DNA of 5,732 nucleotides from Deltaproteobacteria bacterium. GTDB lineage: Bacteria; Desulfobacterota; Desulfobacteria; Desulfobacterales; SG8-13. The notes below the pieces were generated by a model, which worked only from the letters and a program-made list of their open reading frames with translations, was not told the DNA's origin and searched no databases. Below are positions 1-5,732 of the stretch, in pieces. The DNA lies in NCBI GenBank assembly GCA_024639205.1, contig JAHEIV010000210.1, positions 1 to 5,732 of the forward strand, written 5' to 3'. The first letter of the stretch is position 1; each line of letters opens with the position of its first letter. Made by a program: the position numbers and the translations under genes.

Positions 1-257
1 AGGAATTTACAGCTATCCGTGAACAGGGCTATGCATTGAGCCAGGGTGAGGTTTTCTCGGAAGTCGCCGGCATGGCGACACCTGTATTTAATCATGACGG
101 TTCTGTTTGCGGGTCACTCACAATCGCCGGCCCGATACAGCGATTTATAGAAGATCGGCAAGAGCTGATGTTGGCCAGCTTGCTGGAAGCTGCACGTAAT
201 CTTTCCCGGTTGCTGGGATACACGGCAGATTACCCTTCCTACAAATCCCCAAAGTAA
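1..257 (+). CDS. IclR-family transcriptional regulator, C-terminal part (5' end outside window)
   Basis: This is the 3' end of a gene that begins before the window; the open frame runs from base 3 through the TAA at 255-257, giving 84 visible residues. They match the end of the IclR effector-binding domain: REQGYALSQGE, then VAGMATPVF, then a G-x-x-x-G turn (GSVCGSLTIAGP), then QRF and a closing helix rich in Leu and Ala. In this family the domain binds a small organic acid or similar ligand and controls an N-terminal winged helix that binds DNA; that helix is not in the window. The TTG at 36 lies inside the conserved domain and is not the real start. The SDR gene follows 8 bases downstream on the same strand, so the two are probably co-transcribed and the SDR may be a target. 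The ligand cannot be read from this fragment. Confidence 0.85.
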   Translation, partial: EFTAIREQGYALSQGEVFSEVAGMATPVFNHDGSVCGSLTIAGPIQRFIEDRQELMLASLLEAARNLSRLLGYTADYPSYKSPK

Positions 258-265
258 TTACCGCC

Positions 266-1063
266 ATGGAACTGAACCTCACTGGAAAAACAGCCATTGT
301 AACAGGCGGAAGTGCCGGTATCGGTTTGGCCTGCGCCGGTGCGCTGTTTCGGGAAGGCGTCCGCATCCTGATTGCCGGGCGCAATCCGAAGCGGTTGGAG
401 AAAGCCGTCCAATCCATTGATTCTGCGGGAGCAGACAGCAGGGGACAGGTTTTTACAATAAGTGCCGATCTCACAGATGCCGGAGGTGTGCGGCGGGTCG
501 AAAAAGAGGCCATAAAGCTTCTTCAAAACATCGACATCCTGATCAACTGCGCAGGTGCGGCGCGGGCCGGTGCTTTTTTCGAATTGAGCGACCAGGATTT
601 TCTGGATGCCTGGCAGTTGAAGCTTTTGGGCTATATCCGGATGGTGCGGGCGATTGTACCCCACATGGCCGCCCGCCGAGACGGCAGGATTGTCAACATT
701 ATCGGAGCCGCGGGCCGCACGCCGCCCTCCACCTTTCTGGCCGGCAGCACGACCAATGCCGCGCTGATTAACTTCACCCGCGGGATTTCCAGAGAACTGG
801 CCCGCGACGACATCCGCATCAACGCCATCTCACCGGGATCGACCGCCACCGAACGCTCAAAGCGGCTGATCCGTCAGACTGCCGAGGCAAAAGGCATCTC
901 GATTGACGAAGCGATGGCCGAGACCGTCGGCAGTATCCCCACCGGCCGGTTGGTGGATCCGTCCGAAATTGCCGATCTGGCGCTTTTTCTGGTATCCGAC
1001 CGCGCGGCTTCCATCACCGGCGCGGAGATATTGATGGATGGGGGGCGAACGCCCGGTATGTGA
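266..1063 (+). CDS. SDR-family (short-chain dehydrogenase/reductase) protein with non-canonical active site
   Basis: A 265-residue protein, the usual length for a classical SDR, with a full Rossmann fold. The nucleotide loop TGGSAGIG is at residues 13-20, R39 after strand 2 hints at NADP(H), ADLT is at 67-70 and the NNAG-type motif reads NCAG at 94-97. The C-terminus shows SPG (189-191), GRLVDPSEIA and the ITGAEILMDGG ending typical of the family. The active site is unusual. Where classical members have YxxxK this one has G160 and N164 (AGSTTNAAL); the catalytic Ser position is G147 (VNIIGAAG); and the helix-4 Asn position is K119 (LKLLG). From memory, similar SDRs with LK and NAALxxFT motifs recur in bacteria, so this is probably a divergent subfamily rather than a dead gene, since the frame and fold are intact. 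The ATG at 266 is chosen because it sits directly before the first beta strand, 8 bases after the upstream stop; no clear Shine-Dalgarno is seen, so coupling to the regulator gene is likely. Substrate unknown. Confidence 0.93.
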   Translation: MELNLTGKTAIVTGGSAGIGLACAGALFREGVRILIAGRNPKRLEKAVQSIDSAGADSRGQVFTISADLTDAGGVRRVEKEAIKLLQNIDILINCAGAARAGAFFELSDQDFLDAWQLKLLGYIRMVRAIVPHMAARRDGRIVNIIGAAGRTPPSTFLAGSTTNAALINFTRGISRELARDDIRINAISPGSTATERSKRLIRQTAEAKGISIDEAMAETVGSIPTGRLVDPSEIADLALFLVSDRAASITGAEILMDGGRTPGM

Positions 1064-1064
1064 A

Positions 1065-1086
1065 TTGCCGGCCGATCAGCCGGCAA
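1065..1086. terminator. inverted repeat between convergent genes, possible bidirectional terminator
   Basis: A perfect 8-base inverted repeat, TTGCCGGC (1065-1072) and GCCGGCAA (1079-1086), is separated by a 6-base loop. It starts 2 bases after the SDR stop codon and covers the last two sense codons and the stop of the convergent aroKB gene. Its placement and GC-rich stem suit a terminator serving both strands, and the AA/TT ends give a short A:U flank. There is no long T-run on either side, so it is not a textbook intrinsic terminator; it may instead act as an RNA 3'-end stabiliser. Confidence 0.4.
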
Positions 1087-2683
1087 GCTCTTCCATGGTT
1101 TTCAGCACATCTGTCTCTGTTACTTCGTCGGTGATGAAAACATCCCCGATATCGCGAAGCAGCACGAAGCGAATCCGCCCGCCCGTTTTTTTCTTGTCTC
1201 TGCCCATGGCCTCCATCAGGCGCCCGGGGGCCACTGCCGCGGGAATACGCACCGGCAACCCTGCATCGGCAACAACGGACTCGATCCGACCCTGCAAGGC
1301 GGCTGAACAATAGTCGAGATGGGCGGACAGGTTGGCAGCTGCCACCAGGCCTATGGCAACCGCCTCGCCGTGGCGGACACTGTTGCCGCTGACCTGCTCG
1401 ATCGCATGCGCGAATGTGTGGCCCAGGTTCAGCACCTGACGGGGACCCTCGTCAAACGGATCTTCCTGGACGATGTGAACCTTTACCTGAATGGCCTGTG
1501 CCACCAGTGCCTGCAAATCGGATAGTGAAGGCATCGGTGCGTTGGTTTCGTGTTTCCAGTGACCCTTCTCAATCTGGTCAAGCAGATCGGTGTCTGCGAT
1601 AAGGCTGTGTTTGATGATTTCGGCCATCCCGGAAGCGAACTCTCTGGAGGGCAGGCTCTGCAAAGTAGCCACGTCGGCGATCACGGCCTTGGGCTGTTTG
1701 AAAGCCCCGATCAGGTTCTGGCCTTCGGGCAGGTCGACACCGGCTTTTCCGCCGATGCTGGTGTCCACCATCGACAGCAAGCTGGTGGGGCACTGGATAC
1801 AATCGACCCCCCGCATATAGGTGGCGGCCACAAAACCGGCCAGTTCACTGATCACCGCACCGCCCAGCGCAACAATGGTTCCGCTGCGATCGAAGCTGGC
1901 TGCGAGCAGCCGGGCGTATACATTTTCCACTGTGTCCAGGGTTTTGTGCTGTCCGCCGGCAGGCACCTCGATGACCGTGTCGATGCCGCCGAGGCTGCGG
2001 GCGTACAACGGACCGACCTGGCTGTCGGTGATGACGGCCACCGGCCCGAAAATACCGCCCAGTTGGGTGACAAACGGCAGGATGCCGCCGCCCACGATGA
2101 ACTCGTAACGGGCACTGGACGAGGTGATGGGCACCCGCAGGTCCGGATTTGCCTGGAACAGACCGGTCAGGATCTTTGTCACCTCTTCCGGGATTCGATC
2201 CGAGGTCTCCATCTGCGGAAAGCGGCCGTAGCCATTTTCCCGTTGCTGCAGCAGTTCCACGATGCGCTCGATGGGATTCGGCACTTCCAGCAGCGGACGG
2301 TGATGGTCGGTATCCTGTACAACCCGCTGCATGATTTCCTCGGGGGTGGCGACCAGGCAAAAAACGCGTCCGCTTTCAGACAGCGCCGCTGCATTGTCCG
2401 GGTCGAGCATCATTCGGCCGCCGGTGGAGATGACCATCCCCTGTTTGTCGGCCATCTCCCGGGCAAGATCGGCTTCCATATCGCGAAACGCGGCTTCGCC
2501 TTTCATCCGAAAAATTTCAGCGACGCTGTGGCCGCTGCGCGCTTCAATCAGTTCGTCCGTGTCGACGAACGCATACCCGAGCTCCTCGGCCAGCAGTTTG
2601 CCCACGGTGGTCTTGCCCGTGGCCATAAATCCGGTTAAGATGATGTTCGGTTTCTTCATTTTATCCCGTATCGTATAGATCAT
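1076..2683 (-). CDS. aroKB: bifunctional shikimate kinase / 3-dehydroquinate synthase (AroK-AroB fusion)
   Basis: A 535-residue cytosolic fusion of two shikimate-pathway enzymes. The N-terminal kinase (about residues 9-175) phosphorylates shikimate. It shows the Walker A loop GFMATGKTT (18-26), the DTD motif (41-43) with D43 for shikimate, FRDME with R67, STGG (86-89) and the lid arginine in HHRPLL (R129). The C-terminal synthase (about 190-535) converts DAHP to 3-dehydroquinate with NAD and a metal. It shows RGV with R291, VDTSIGGK (D307, K313), MAEIIK with E355 and K358, K401, R415, NLGH (N419, H422), H426 and HGE (H438); E355, H422 and H438 are the expected zinc ligands. Three normally conserved positions differ: G244 where GE is expected, GGAVISE (274-280) for GGGVxGD, and GQN for GKN at 321-323. 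The ATG at 2683 is given, but M9 (ATG at 2659) begins right before the kinase domain and is equally possible; neither has a strong ribosome site. It is last in a four-gene run, 39 bases after the radical SAM gene. Confidence 0.95.
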   Translation of the reverse strand: MIYTIRDKMKKPNIILTGFMATGKTTVGKLLAEELGYAFVDTDELIEARSGHSVAEIFRMKGEAAFRDMEADLAREMADKQGMVISTGGRMMLDPDNAAALSESGRVFCLVATPEEIMQRVVQDTDHHRPLLEVPNPIERIVELLQQRENGYGRFPQMETSDRIPEEVTKILTGLFQANPDLRVPITSSSARYEFIVGGGILPFVTQLGGIFGPVAVITDSQVGPLYARSLGGIDTVIEVPAGGQHKTLDTVENVYARLLAASFDRSGTIVALGGAVISELAGFVAATYMRGVDCIQCPTSLLSMVDTSIGGKAGVDLPEGQNLIGAFKQPKAVIADVATLQSLPSREFASGMAEIIKHSLIADTDLLDQIEKGHWKHETNAPMPSLSDLQALVAQAIQVKVHIVQEDPFDEGPRQVLNLGHTFAHAIEQVSGNSVRHGEAVAIGLVAAANLSAHLDYCSAALQGRIESVVADAGLPVRIPAAVAPGRLMEAMGRDKKKTGGRIRFVLLRDIGDVFITDEVTETDVLKTMEELAG

Positions 2684-2722
2684 ACGGTTGCCTGCCGGTC
2701 AAGCTTTCTGCCGGGAGTTGGG

Positions 2723-4153
2723 TCAAGCATCTTTGGTCTCGAAACTTCGCTTGGCAGCCAGAAATGTCGGTATGTGTTTGGCCATGTGCCAGATGCTCCA
2801 GCGGTGCTGCCACCAGCGGTGACGAAATTTACGGCGCCAGGACGGATCCGAGTAAAATCGCTTTACGTGCCGGTTGTACAGGCGATCGAGAGTCTTGCGG
2901 GTTTCGATGCCCTTCGGCACATAGACGAAATTCAGGCAGTTCATCCTGCGCCAGTCGTCAGTGAGGATTCCTTCCCGGTTTACGGTGGCCCATATGGGGG
3001 CACCGGGAAAGGGGGTGAACTTTGACATGTTCATGTCGTCAAGCCCCAAAGAGAGCGCAAAATCGCTGGTTCGGCGGATCGACTCCTCTGTTTCTCCGGG
3101 CAGTCCCATCATGAATAGGCCTTTGGCCCGCAGACCCGCAGCCTGGATGCGCCTTACCGTGTCCCGCACTTGCTCGAGCTGAACACCGGGCTTGTGCTCC
3201 TGGAGCAAGTCGCTATCACCGCTTTCGATTCCCACCGATACCTGCAGGCAGCCGGCATCCTTTAACATTTGCAGCAGTTCGTCGTCGGCGTGACCGACCC
3301 GCACGGCACAGTTGAACTGCATGCCCAGGGGGCGGGAGGCGAGCCGTTCACAAAGTGCGACGATGCGGCGCCGGTTGGAAGTGAAAAGGTCGTCATAGAT
3401 GTTGACATGACGAACACGAAACCGCGTTCGCAGGTAGCGCATGTGTTCGAAGATATATTCGGCCGAGTTGTAGCGGAACCCGCGTTTGAATACCGATCGA
3501 TCGCAGTAAGAGCATTGAAACGGGCAGCCCCGGCTGGTGACCATGGTTGCCCCCGGGCGGTGGATGTAGCTGAACAACGGCAAATGGTACCCTTCGGGAA
3601 ACCCGGCCAGCTTTTCGTATGCCGGAAAGGGCAGACTGTCCAGATCCGCTATGTGCTCCCGGGAGGAATTGATCTGCGGGCGGCCGTCTTGCCGGTAGAT
3701 CAACCCGGCGATGTCAGCAGGATCGACGCCGTCGGCCAACTCGGTGAGGGTGTCTTCTCCTTCGCCCATGCAAAGATAATCGATGTGTGCGAATCGTTCC
3801 AGCAGCGCAGCGCCCATGGCGGACACGTGAACGCCCCCGAACACGATTTTGGTTTGCGGGGCGGCCTGCTTGATGCTGCCGGCAACGGCGTAGCCGTCCA
3901 GGAAACCGGAAGTGGTGGCCGATATGCCCACCAGGTCCGGGTGAAAAGCGAGTATCCTTTCCACATGGATTCGGTTGTCGGCCGATGCCTGCGGGCCCAA
4001 ACAGTCGTAAACCAGCACGTTGTGGCCGTTTTGCTCCAGGTAGGCGGCAATGGAAAGCAATCCCAGCGGGGCCATTCGGTTGGCCGTGGGCGTGACGTCC
4101 TTTTTGCCGGGGATCCAGTTGGAGCCGGTCGGATGTACCAGTGCGATACGCAT
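2723..4153 (-). CDS. B12-binding-domain radical SAM protein
   Basis: A 476-residue enzyme of the cobalamin-binding radical SAM class. Residues about 1-150 form the B12-type Rossmann domain: IALVHPTG at the start, MAPLGLLSIAAYLE (27-40), DLVGISAT (73-80), VFGGVHVS (104-111) and MGEGEDTL (129-136). The radical SAM core follows with C-x3-C-x2-C at C210, C214 and C217 (RGCPFQCSYC), which would bind a 4Fe-4S cluster. Further core motifs are NIYDDLFTSN (251-260), SVGIESGD (306-313) and GLFMMGLPGET (345-355). A C-terminal stretch rich in Arg, Trp and His (about 431-460) follows the barrel. I do not see the D-x-H-x-x-G motif that coordinates cobalt in some B12 proteins, which is common in this class. 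Relatives methylate unactivated carbons or rearrange rings in lipids, antibiotics and pigments; the substrate here is not readable. The gene lies 81 bases after the glycosyltransferase gene. No Shine-Dalgarno is evident before the ATG, but the start fits the first beta strand. Confidence 0.93.
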   Translation of the reverse strand: MRIALVHPTGSNWIPGKKDVTPTANRMAPLGLLSIAAYLEQNGHNVLVYDCLGPQASADNRIHVERILAFHPDLVGISATTSGFLDGYAVAGSIKQAAPQTKIVFGGVHVSAMGAALLERFAHIDYLCMGEGEDTLTELADGVDPADIAGLIYRQDGRPQINSSREHIADLDSLPFPAYEKLAGFPEGYHLPLFSYIHRPGATMVTSRGCPFQCSYCDRSVFKRGFRYNSAEYIFEHMRYLRTRFRVRHVNIYDDLFTSNRRRIVALCERLASRPLGMQFNCAVRVGHADDELLQMLKDAGCLQVSVGIESGDSDLLQEHKPGVQLEQVRDTVRRIQAAGLRAKGLFMMGLPGETEESIRRTSDFALSLGLDDMNMSKFTPFPGAPIWATVNREGILTDDWRRMNCLNFVYVPKGIETRKTLDRLYNRHVKRFYSDPSWRRKFRHRWWQHRWSIWHMAKHIPTFLAAKRSFETKDA

Positions 4154-4234
4154 TTTTGAATATCGAGATCAACGCTTCGGCTGCGGCCGATTTGCGGATC
4201 CATCAGCTGCAGCTGCACGGACCGAGTTCGGTAT

Positions 4235-5464
4235 TTATTTTCGAGGTTGCGCGGCTGTCTTCACTTTCAACCGCATGCTTTTGCTTATCAAACCAGAAAC
4301 CACAAAGACAAGCCCCCCCACCAGAGCGGCCAGTACCGGTGCGACTACCAGTGATCCCAGCAACCATTCCCAGAGCCTTTCCAGGGCCTGATATCCGAGG
4401 GTTTCCAGGGATATTTCCGTTAGAAATGCCCCATGGCGAAGAAAATAACCCGCCTCGATGCACAGGGCCGGCACGAACGGGGGCATGCACAGTTGACTCG
4501 CCGCCAAGGTAGCCACCTTGTTAAGCCGGAAATAACTCGACACAAACAAAATAACCACTGTGTGCAGCGCAATCAGCGGCAGCGCTCCGAGAAATACACC
4601 CATTGCCGCGGCTGCGGACAGCTGGATGGGGGTTACGTTTTCGGTCAACAGTGCCCGGATCGATTTCAGCGGTCGTAACACACTGATCTTCTCTTCCGCT
4701 CGATCGCCGGACAACACGATCTTGCGGTGCGGCAAGGGGGTGATGGAGCGCATGGTCAGATGCACGTTCAACAAAAACACCCCCAGCCCGCTGCGCAGGG
4801 AGTGCCGGAAGGAAGCCTGGCGGGTCGCTGCCGCATCGGGTACATCGATGCCCACCTCCTTGATTGCCACCGCAGCCCATGCGGCCCTTGTCAGCACCTC
4901 GGTATCGAACGCATTTCGGTTTGCGCGCACCGTGAGATGTTCGAGCACCACCAGTGGATAACATCGCAGCCGACTGCCTGCATCCTGCAGGCGGATGCCG
5001 GTCTGCAGACGGAACCAGAAATTTTTTACACGTCGTTGTGCGGAAATTCGACCGGAAGCACCGGTTGCGGCAGGCGCTTTGTCACGCCGACCGATGACGA
5101 TCGCATCGCCGTTACTTGCAGCCGCAGAAAAAAACTTCGCCATCTGCTCATTGGGGGGCAACCGATCCGCGTCCAGGGTAACGATGTGGGTCATGCCCAT
5201 GCGACGGGCCCTGCGGGCGGCGGTCTTGATCGCCGCACCACGGCCCGCACCCGGTTCGATGCGAATCACCGCTGCCGGAAGGTCGCTGGCATCGCCGCGC
5301 TCGTTTTCCGAAGATTCTTCTATGATCAGCGCCACGTTTTCGTGCACGGCCCGTATGCAGGCAATTACCTGCTGGCGGGTTTCATCGGTCCGACAGCCGA
5401 AGATCACCGCCAGGATGGCGGGGTTGTTTTCGGACGCCGGCTGATTGCCGTTAACCGTTTTCAT
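4235..5464 (-). CDS. glycosyltransferase family 2 / DUF2062 membrane fusion protein
   Basis: A 409-residue, two-part protein. Residues about 15-240 resemble a GT-A fold family 2 glycosyltransferase of the polyprenyl-phosphate sugar transferase type: GAGRGAAIKTAARRA (72-86), then TLDADRLPP (96-104) with the D98-x-D100 metal/nucleotide-sugar motif, then QDAGSRLRCYP (160-170) and AFDTEVLTRA (185-194). Residues about 262-395 match DUF2062: TPIQLSAAAAMGVFLGALP (278-296), FRLNKVATLAASQ (312-324), MPPF (327-330) and EAGYFLRHG (337-345), with about three membrane segments near 283-310, 317-342 and 367-393. It should sit in the inner membrane with the catalytic part in the cytosol, moving a sugar to a lipid or membrane-bound acceptor. 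The first strand region is eroded: where family members usually have an acidic DDGS-like motif this has EESSENERG (49-57). Sugar and acceptor are unknown. The ATG lies 13 bases after the upstream gene's stop, with no clear Shine-Dalgarno, so translational coupling is plausible. Confidence 0.9.
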   Translation of the reverse strand: MKTVNGNQPASENNPAILAVIFGCRTDETRQQVIACIRAVHENVALIIEESSENERGDASDLPAAVIRIEPGAGRGAAIKTAARRARRMGMTHIVTLDADRLPPNEQMAKFFSAAASNGDAIVIGRRDKAPAATGASGRISAQRRVKNFWFRLQTGIRLQDAGSRLRCYPLVVLEHLTVRANRNAFDTEVLTRAAWAAVAIKEVGIDVPDAAATRQASFRHSLRSGLGVFLLNVHLTMRSITPLPHRKIVLSGDRAEEKISVLRPLKSIRALLTENVTPIQLSAAAAMGVFLGALPLIALHTVVILFVSSYFRLNKVATLAASQLCMPPFVPALCIEAGYFLRHGAFLTEISLETLGYQALERLWEWLLGSLVVAPVLAALVGGLVFVVSGLISKSMRLKVKTAAQPRK

Positions 5465-5477
5465 AAGGGCTGATGTT

Positions 5478-5732
5478 TTATCGCTTTATTTGGAGGCACT
5501 CGCGGGCCAGGGCCGACAGGTCAGATATGGTTTCACCGTTGAACGCGAACTGCCCGTCTTTGGTGCGGTCCAGTTCACCATAGGTTTTTCTTTGTGGTTC
5601 CATCGCGTTTTCCAGCACAAAAAACAGGGCCCCGGCTGCGACCTTGCCGGGTGATTCCAGCAGAGCGGGACGACCTAAATCACATCGACCGCAGATCATC
5701 GTCAGGGCTTCACCGGCGGCGATGTTCACCAT
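5478..5732 (-). CDS. small CxxC protein of unknown function (may be 5' truncated)
   Basis: An open frame of 84 residues ending in TAA at 5478-5480. An ATG falls exactly on the last three bases of the window, so this may be the start, or the reading frame may continue upstream. A second candidate start is M12 (ATG at 5697-5699), with GGTGA about ten bases before it, directly ahead of ICGRC. The protein has a C14-x-x-C17 pair, a lone C79, a short hydrophobic patch (AAGALFFVLENAM, 32-44) and a charged, otherwise polar C-terminal half. The pair might bind metal or form a disulfide, but two cysteines alone are weak evidence. I do not recognise the family. It reads in the same direction as the glycosyltransferase gene and ends 13 bases before it, which supports a real gene in the same operon. 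Confidence 0.55.
   Translation of the reverse strand: MVNIAAGEALTMICGRCDLGRPALLESPGKVAAGALFFVLENAMEPQRKTYGELDRTKDGQFAFNGETISDLSALARECLQIKR

Noticed and set aside
266..1063. SDR as a pseudogene because its catalytic residues are missing
   Set aside because: The frame is intact at full length and all structural motifs are kept; the substituted residues look like a subfamily pattern rather than random decay.
1550..2638. Long open frame of 362 codons on the + strand opposite aroKB
   Set aside because: It lies wholly antisense to a gene with many conserved motifs, shows no recognisable domain, and is rich in His, Gln and Gly as expected from reading a GC-biased gene backwards.
2684..2722. Possible promoter or terminator between the radical SAM and aroKB genes
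   Set aside because: In 39 bases I see no -35/-10 pair and no hairpin with a T-run; it is better read as an operon spacer.
3269..4159. 296-codon open frame on the + strand opposite the radical SAM gene
   Set aside because: Antisense shadow; no domain or composition of a real protein, while the - strand frame has the radical SAM and B12 motifs.
4204..4215. Perfect 12-base palindrome CAGCTGCAGCTG in the gap before the radical SAM gene
   Set aside because: It is a simple tandem of CAGCTG with no second copy noticed in the window and no promoter elements around it, so calling it an operator would be a guess.
4221..4232. Short inverted repeat ACCGA/TCGGT just after the glycosyltransferase stop
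   Set aside because: The stem is only 4-5 bases with a very small loop and no T-run, too weak for a terminator.
4727..5473. 248-codon open frame on the + strand opposite the glycosyltransferase gene
   Set aside because: Antisense shadow of a clear GT2/DUF2062 gene, with no recognisable motif.

Overview
The window is a dense, GC-rich bacterial chromosomal segment holding six protein-coding genes and almost no non-coding DNA. The gene set fits an anaerobic or deltaproteobacteria-like (Desulfobacterota) genome: a fused shikimate kinase/3-dehydroquinate synthase, a cobalamin-binding radical SAM enzyme, and an IclR regulator next to a short-chain dehydrogenase. That placement is inferred from gene style only, with no marker gene in the window. 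I see no rRNA, tRNA, CRISPR array, insertion sequence or attachment site.

Layout: two blocks point toward each other. On the + strand, the window opens inside the 3' end of an IclR-family regulator gene (to 257). A short-chain dehydrogenase/reductase (SDR, 266-1063) follows after 8 bases. On the - strand, four genes run in the same direction with short gaps. In transcription order they are a small CxxC protein cut by the window edge (5732-5478), a glycosyltransferase-2/DUF2062 fusion (5464-4235), a B12-binding radical SAM protein (4153-2723) and the bifunctional AroK-AroB fusion (2683-1076). The blocks meet at a GC-rich inverted repeat (1065-1086) that overlaps the aroKB stop codon and may end transcription from both sides.

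How the genes may work together: the IclR/SDR pair looks like the end of a small catabolic or fatty-acid/aromatic unit, with the regulator controlling the dehydrogenase. The - strand block puts two aromatic-pathway activities (forming 3-dehydroquinate and phosphorylating shikimate) behind a membrane-anchored glycosyltransferase and a B12 radical SAM enzyme. This may be simple neighbourhood, or a small pathway making an aromatic-derived or lipid-linked product; the sequence alone does not decide.

The most notable sequence-level points are (1) an SDR whose catalytic Asn/Ser/Tyr/Lys set is entirely replaced, with Lys and Asn apparently exchanging places, and (2) an AroB domain that keeps its zinc ligands and most active-site residues but differs at three normally conserved positions, at least two in NAD-contact motifs. 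I found no clear evidence of a wholly new multi-gene system.
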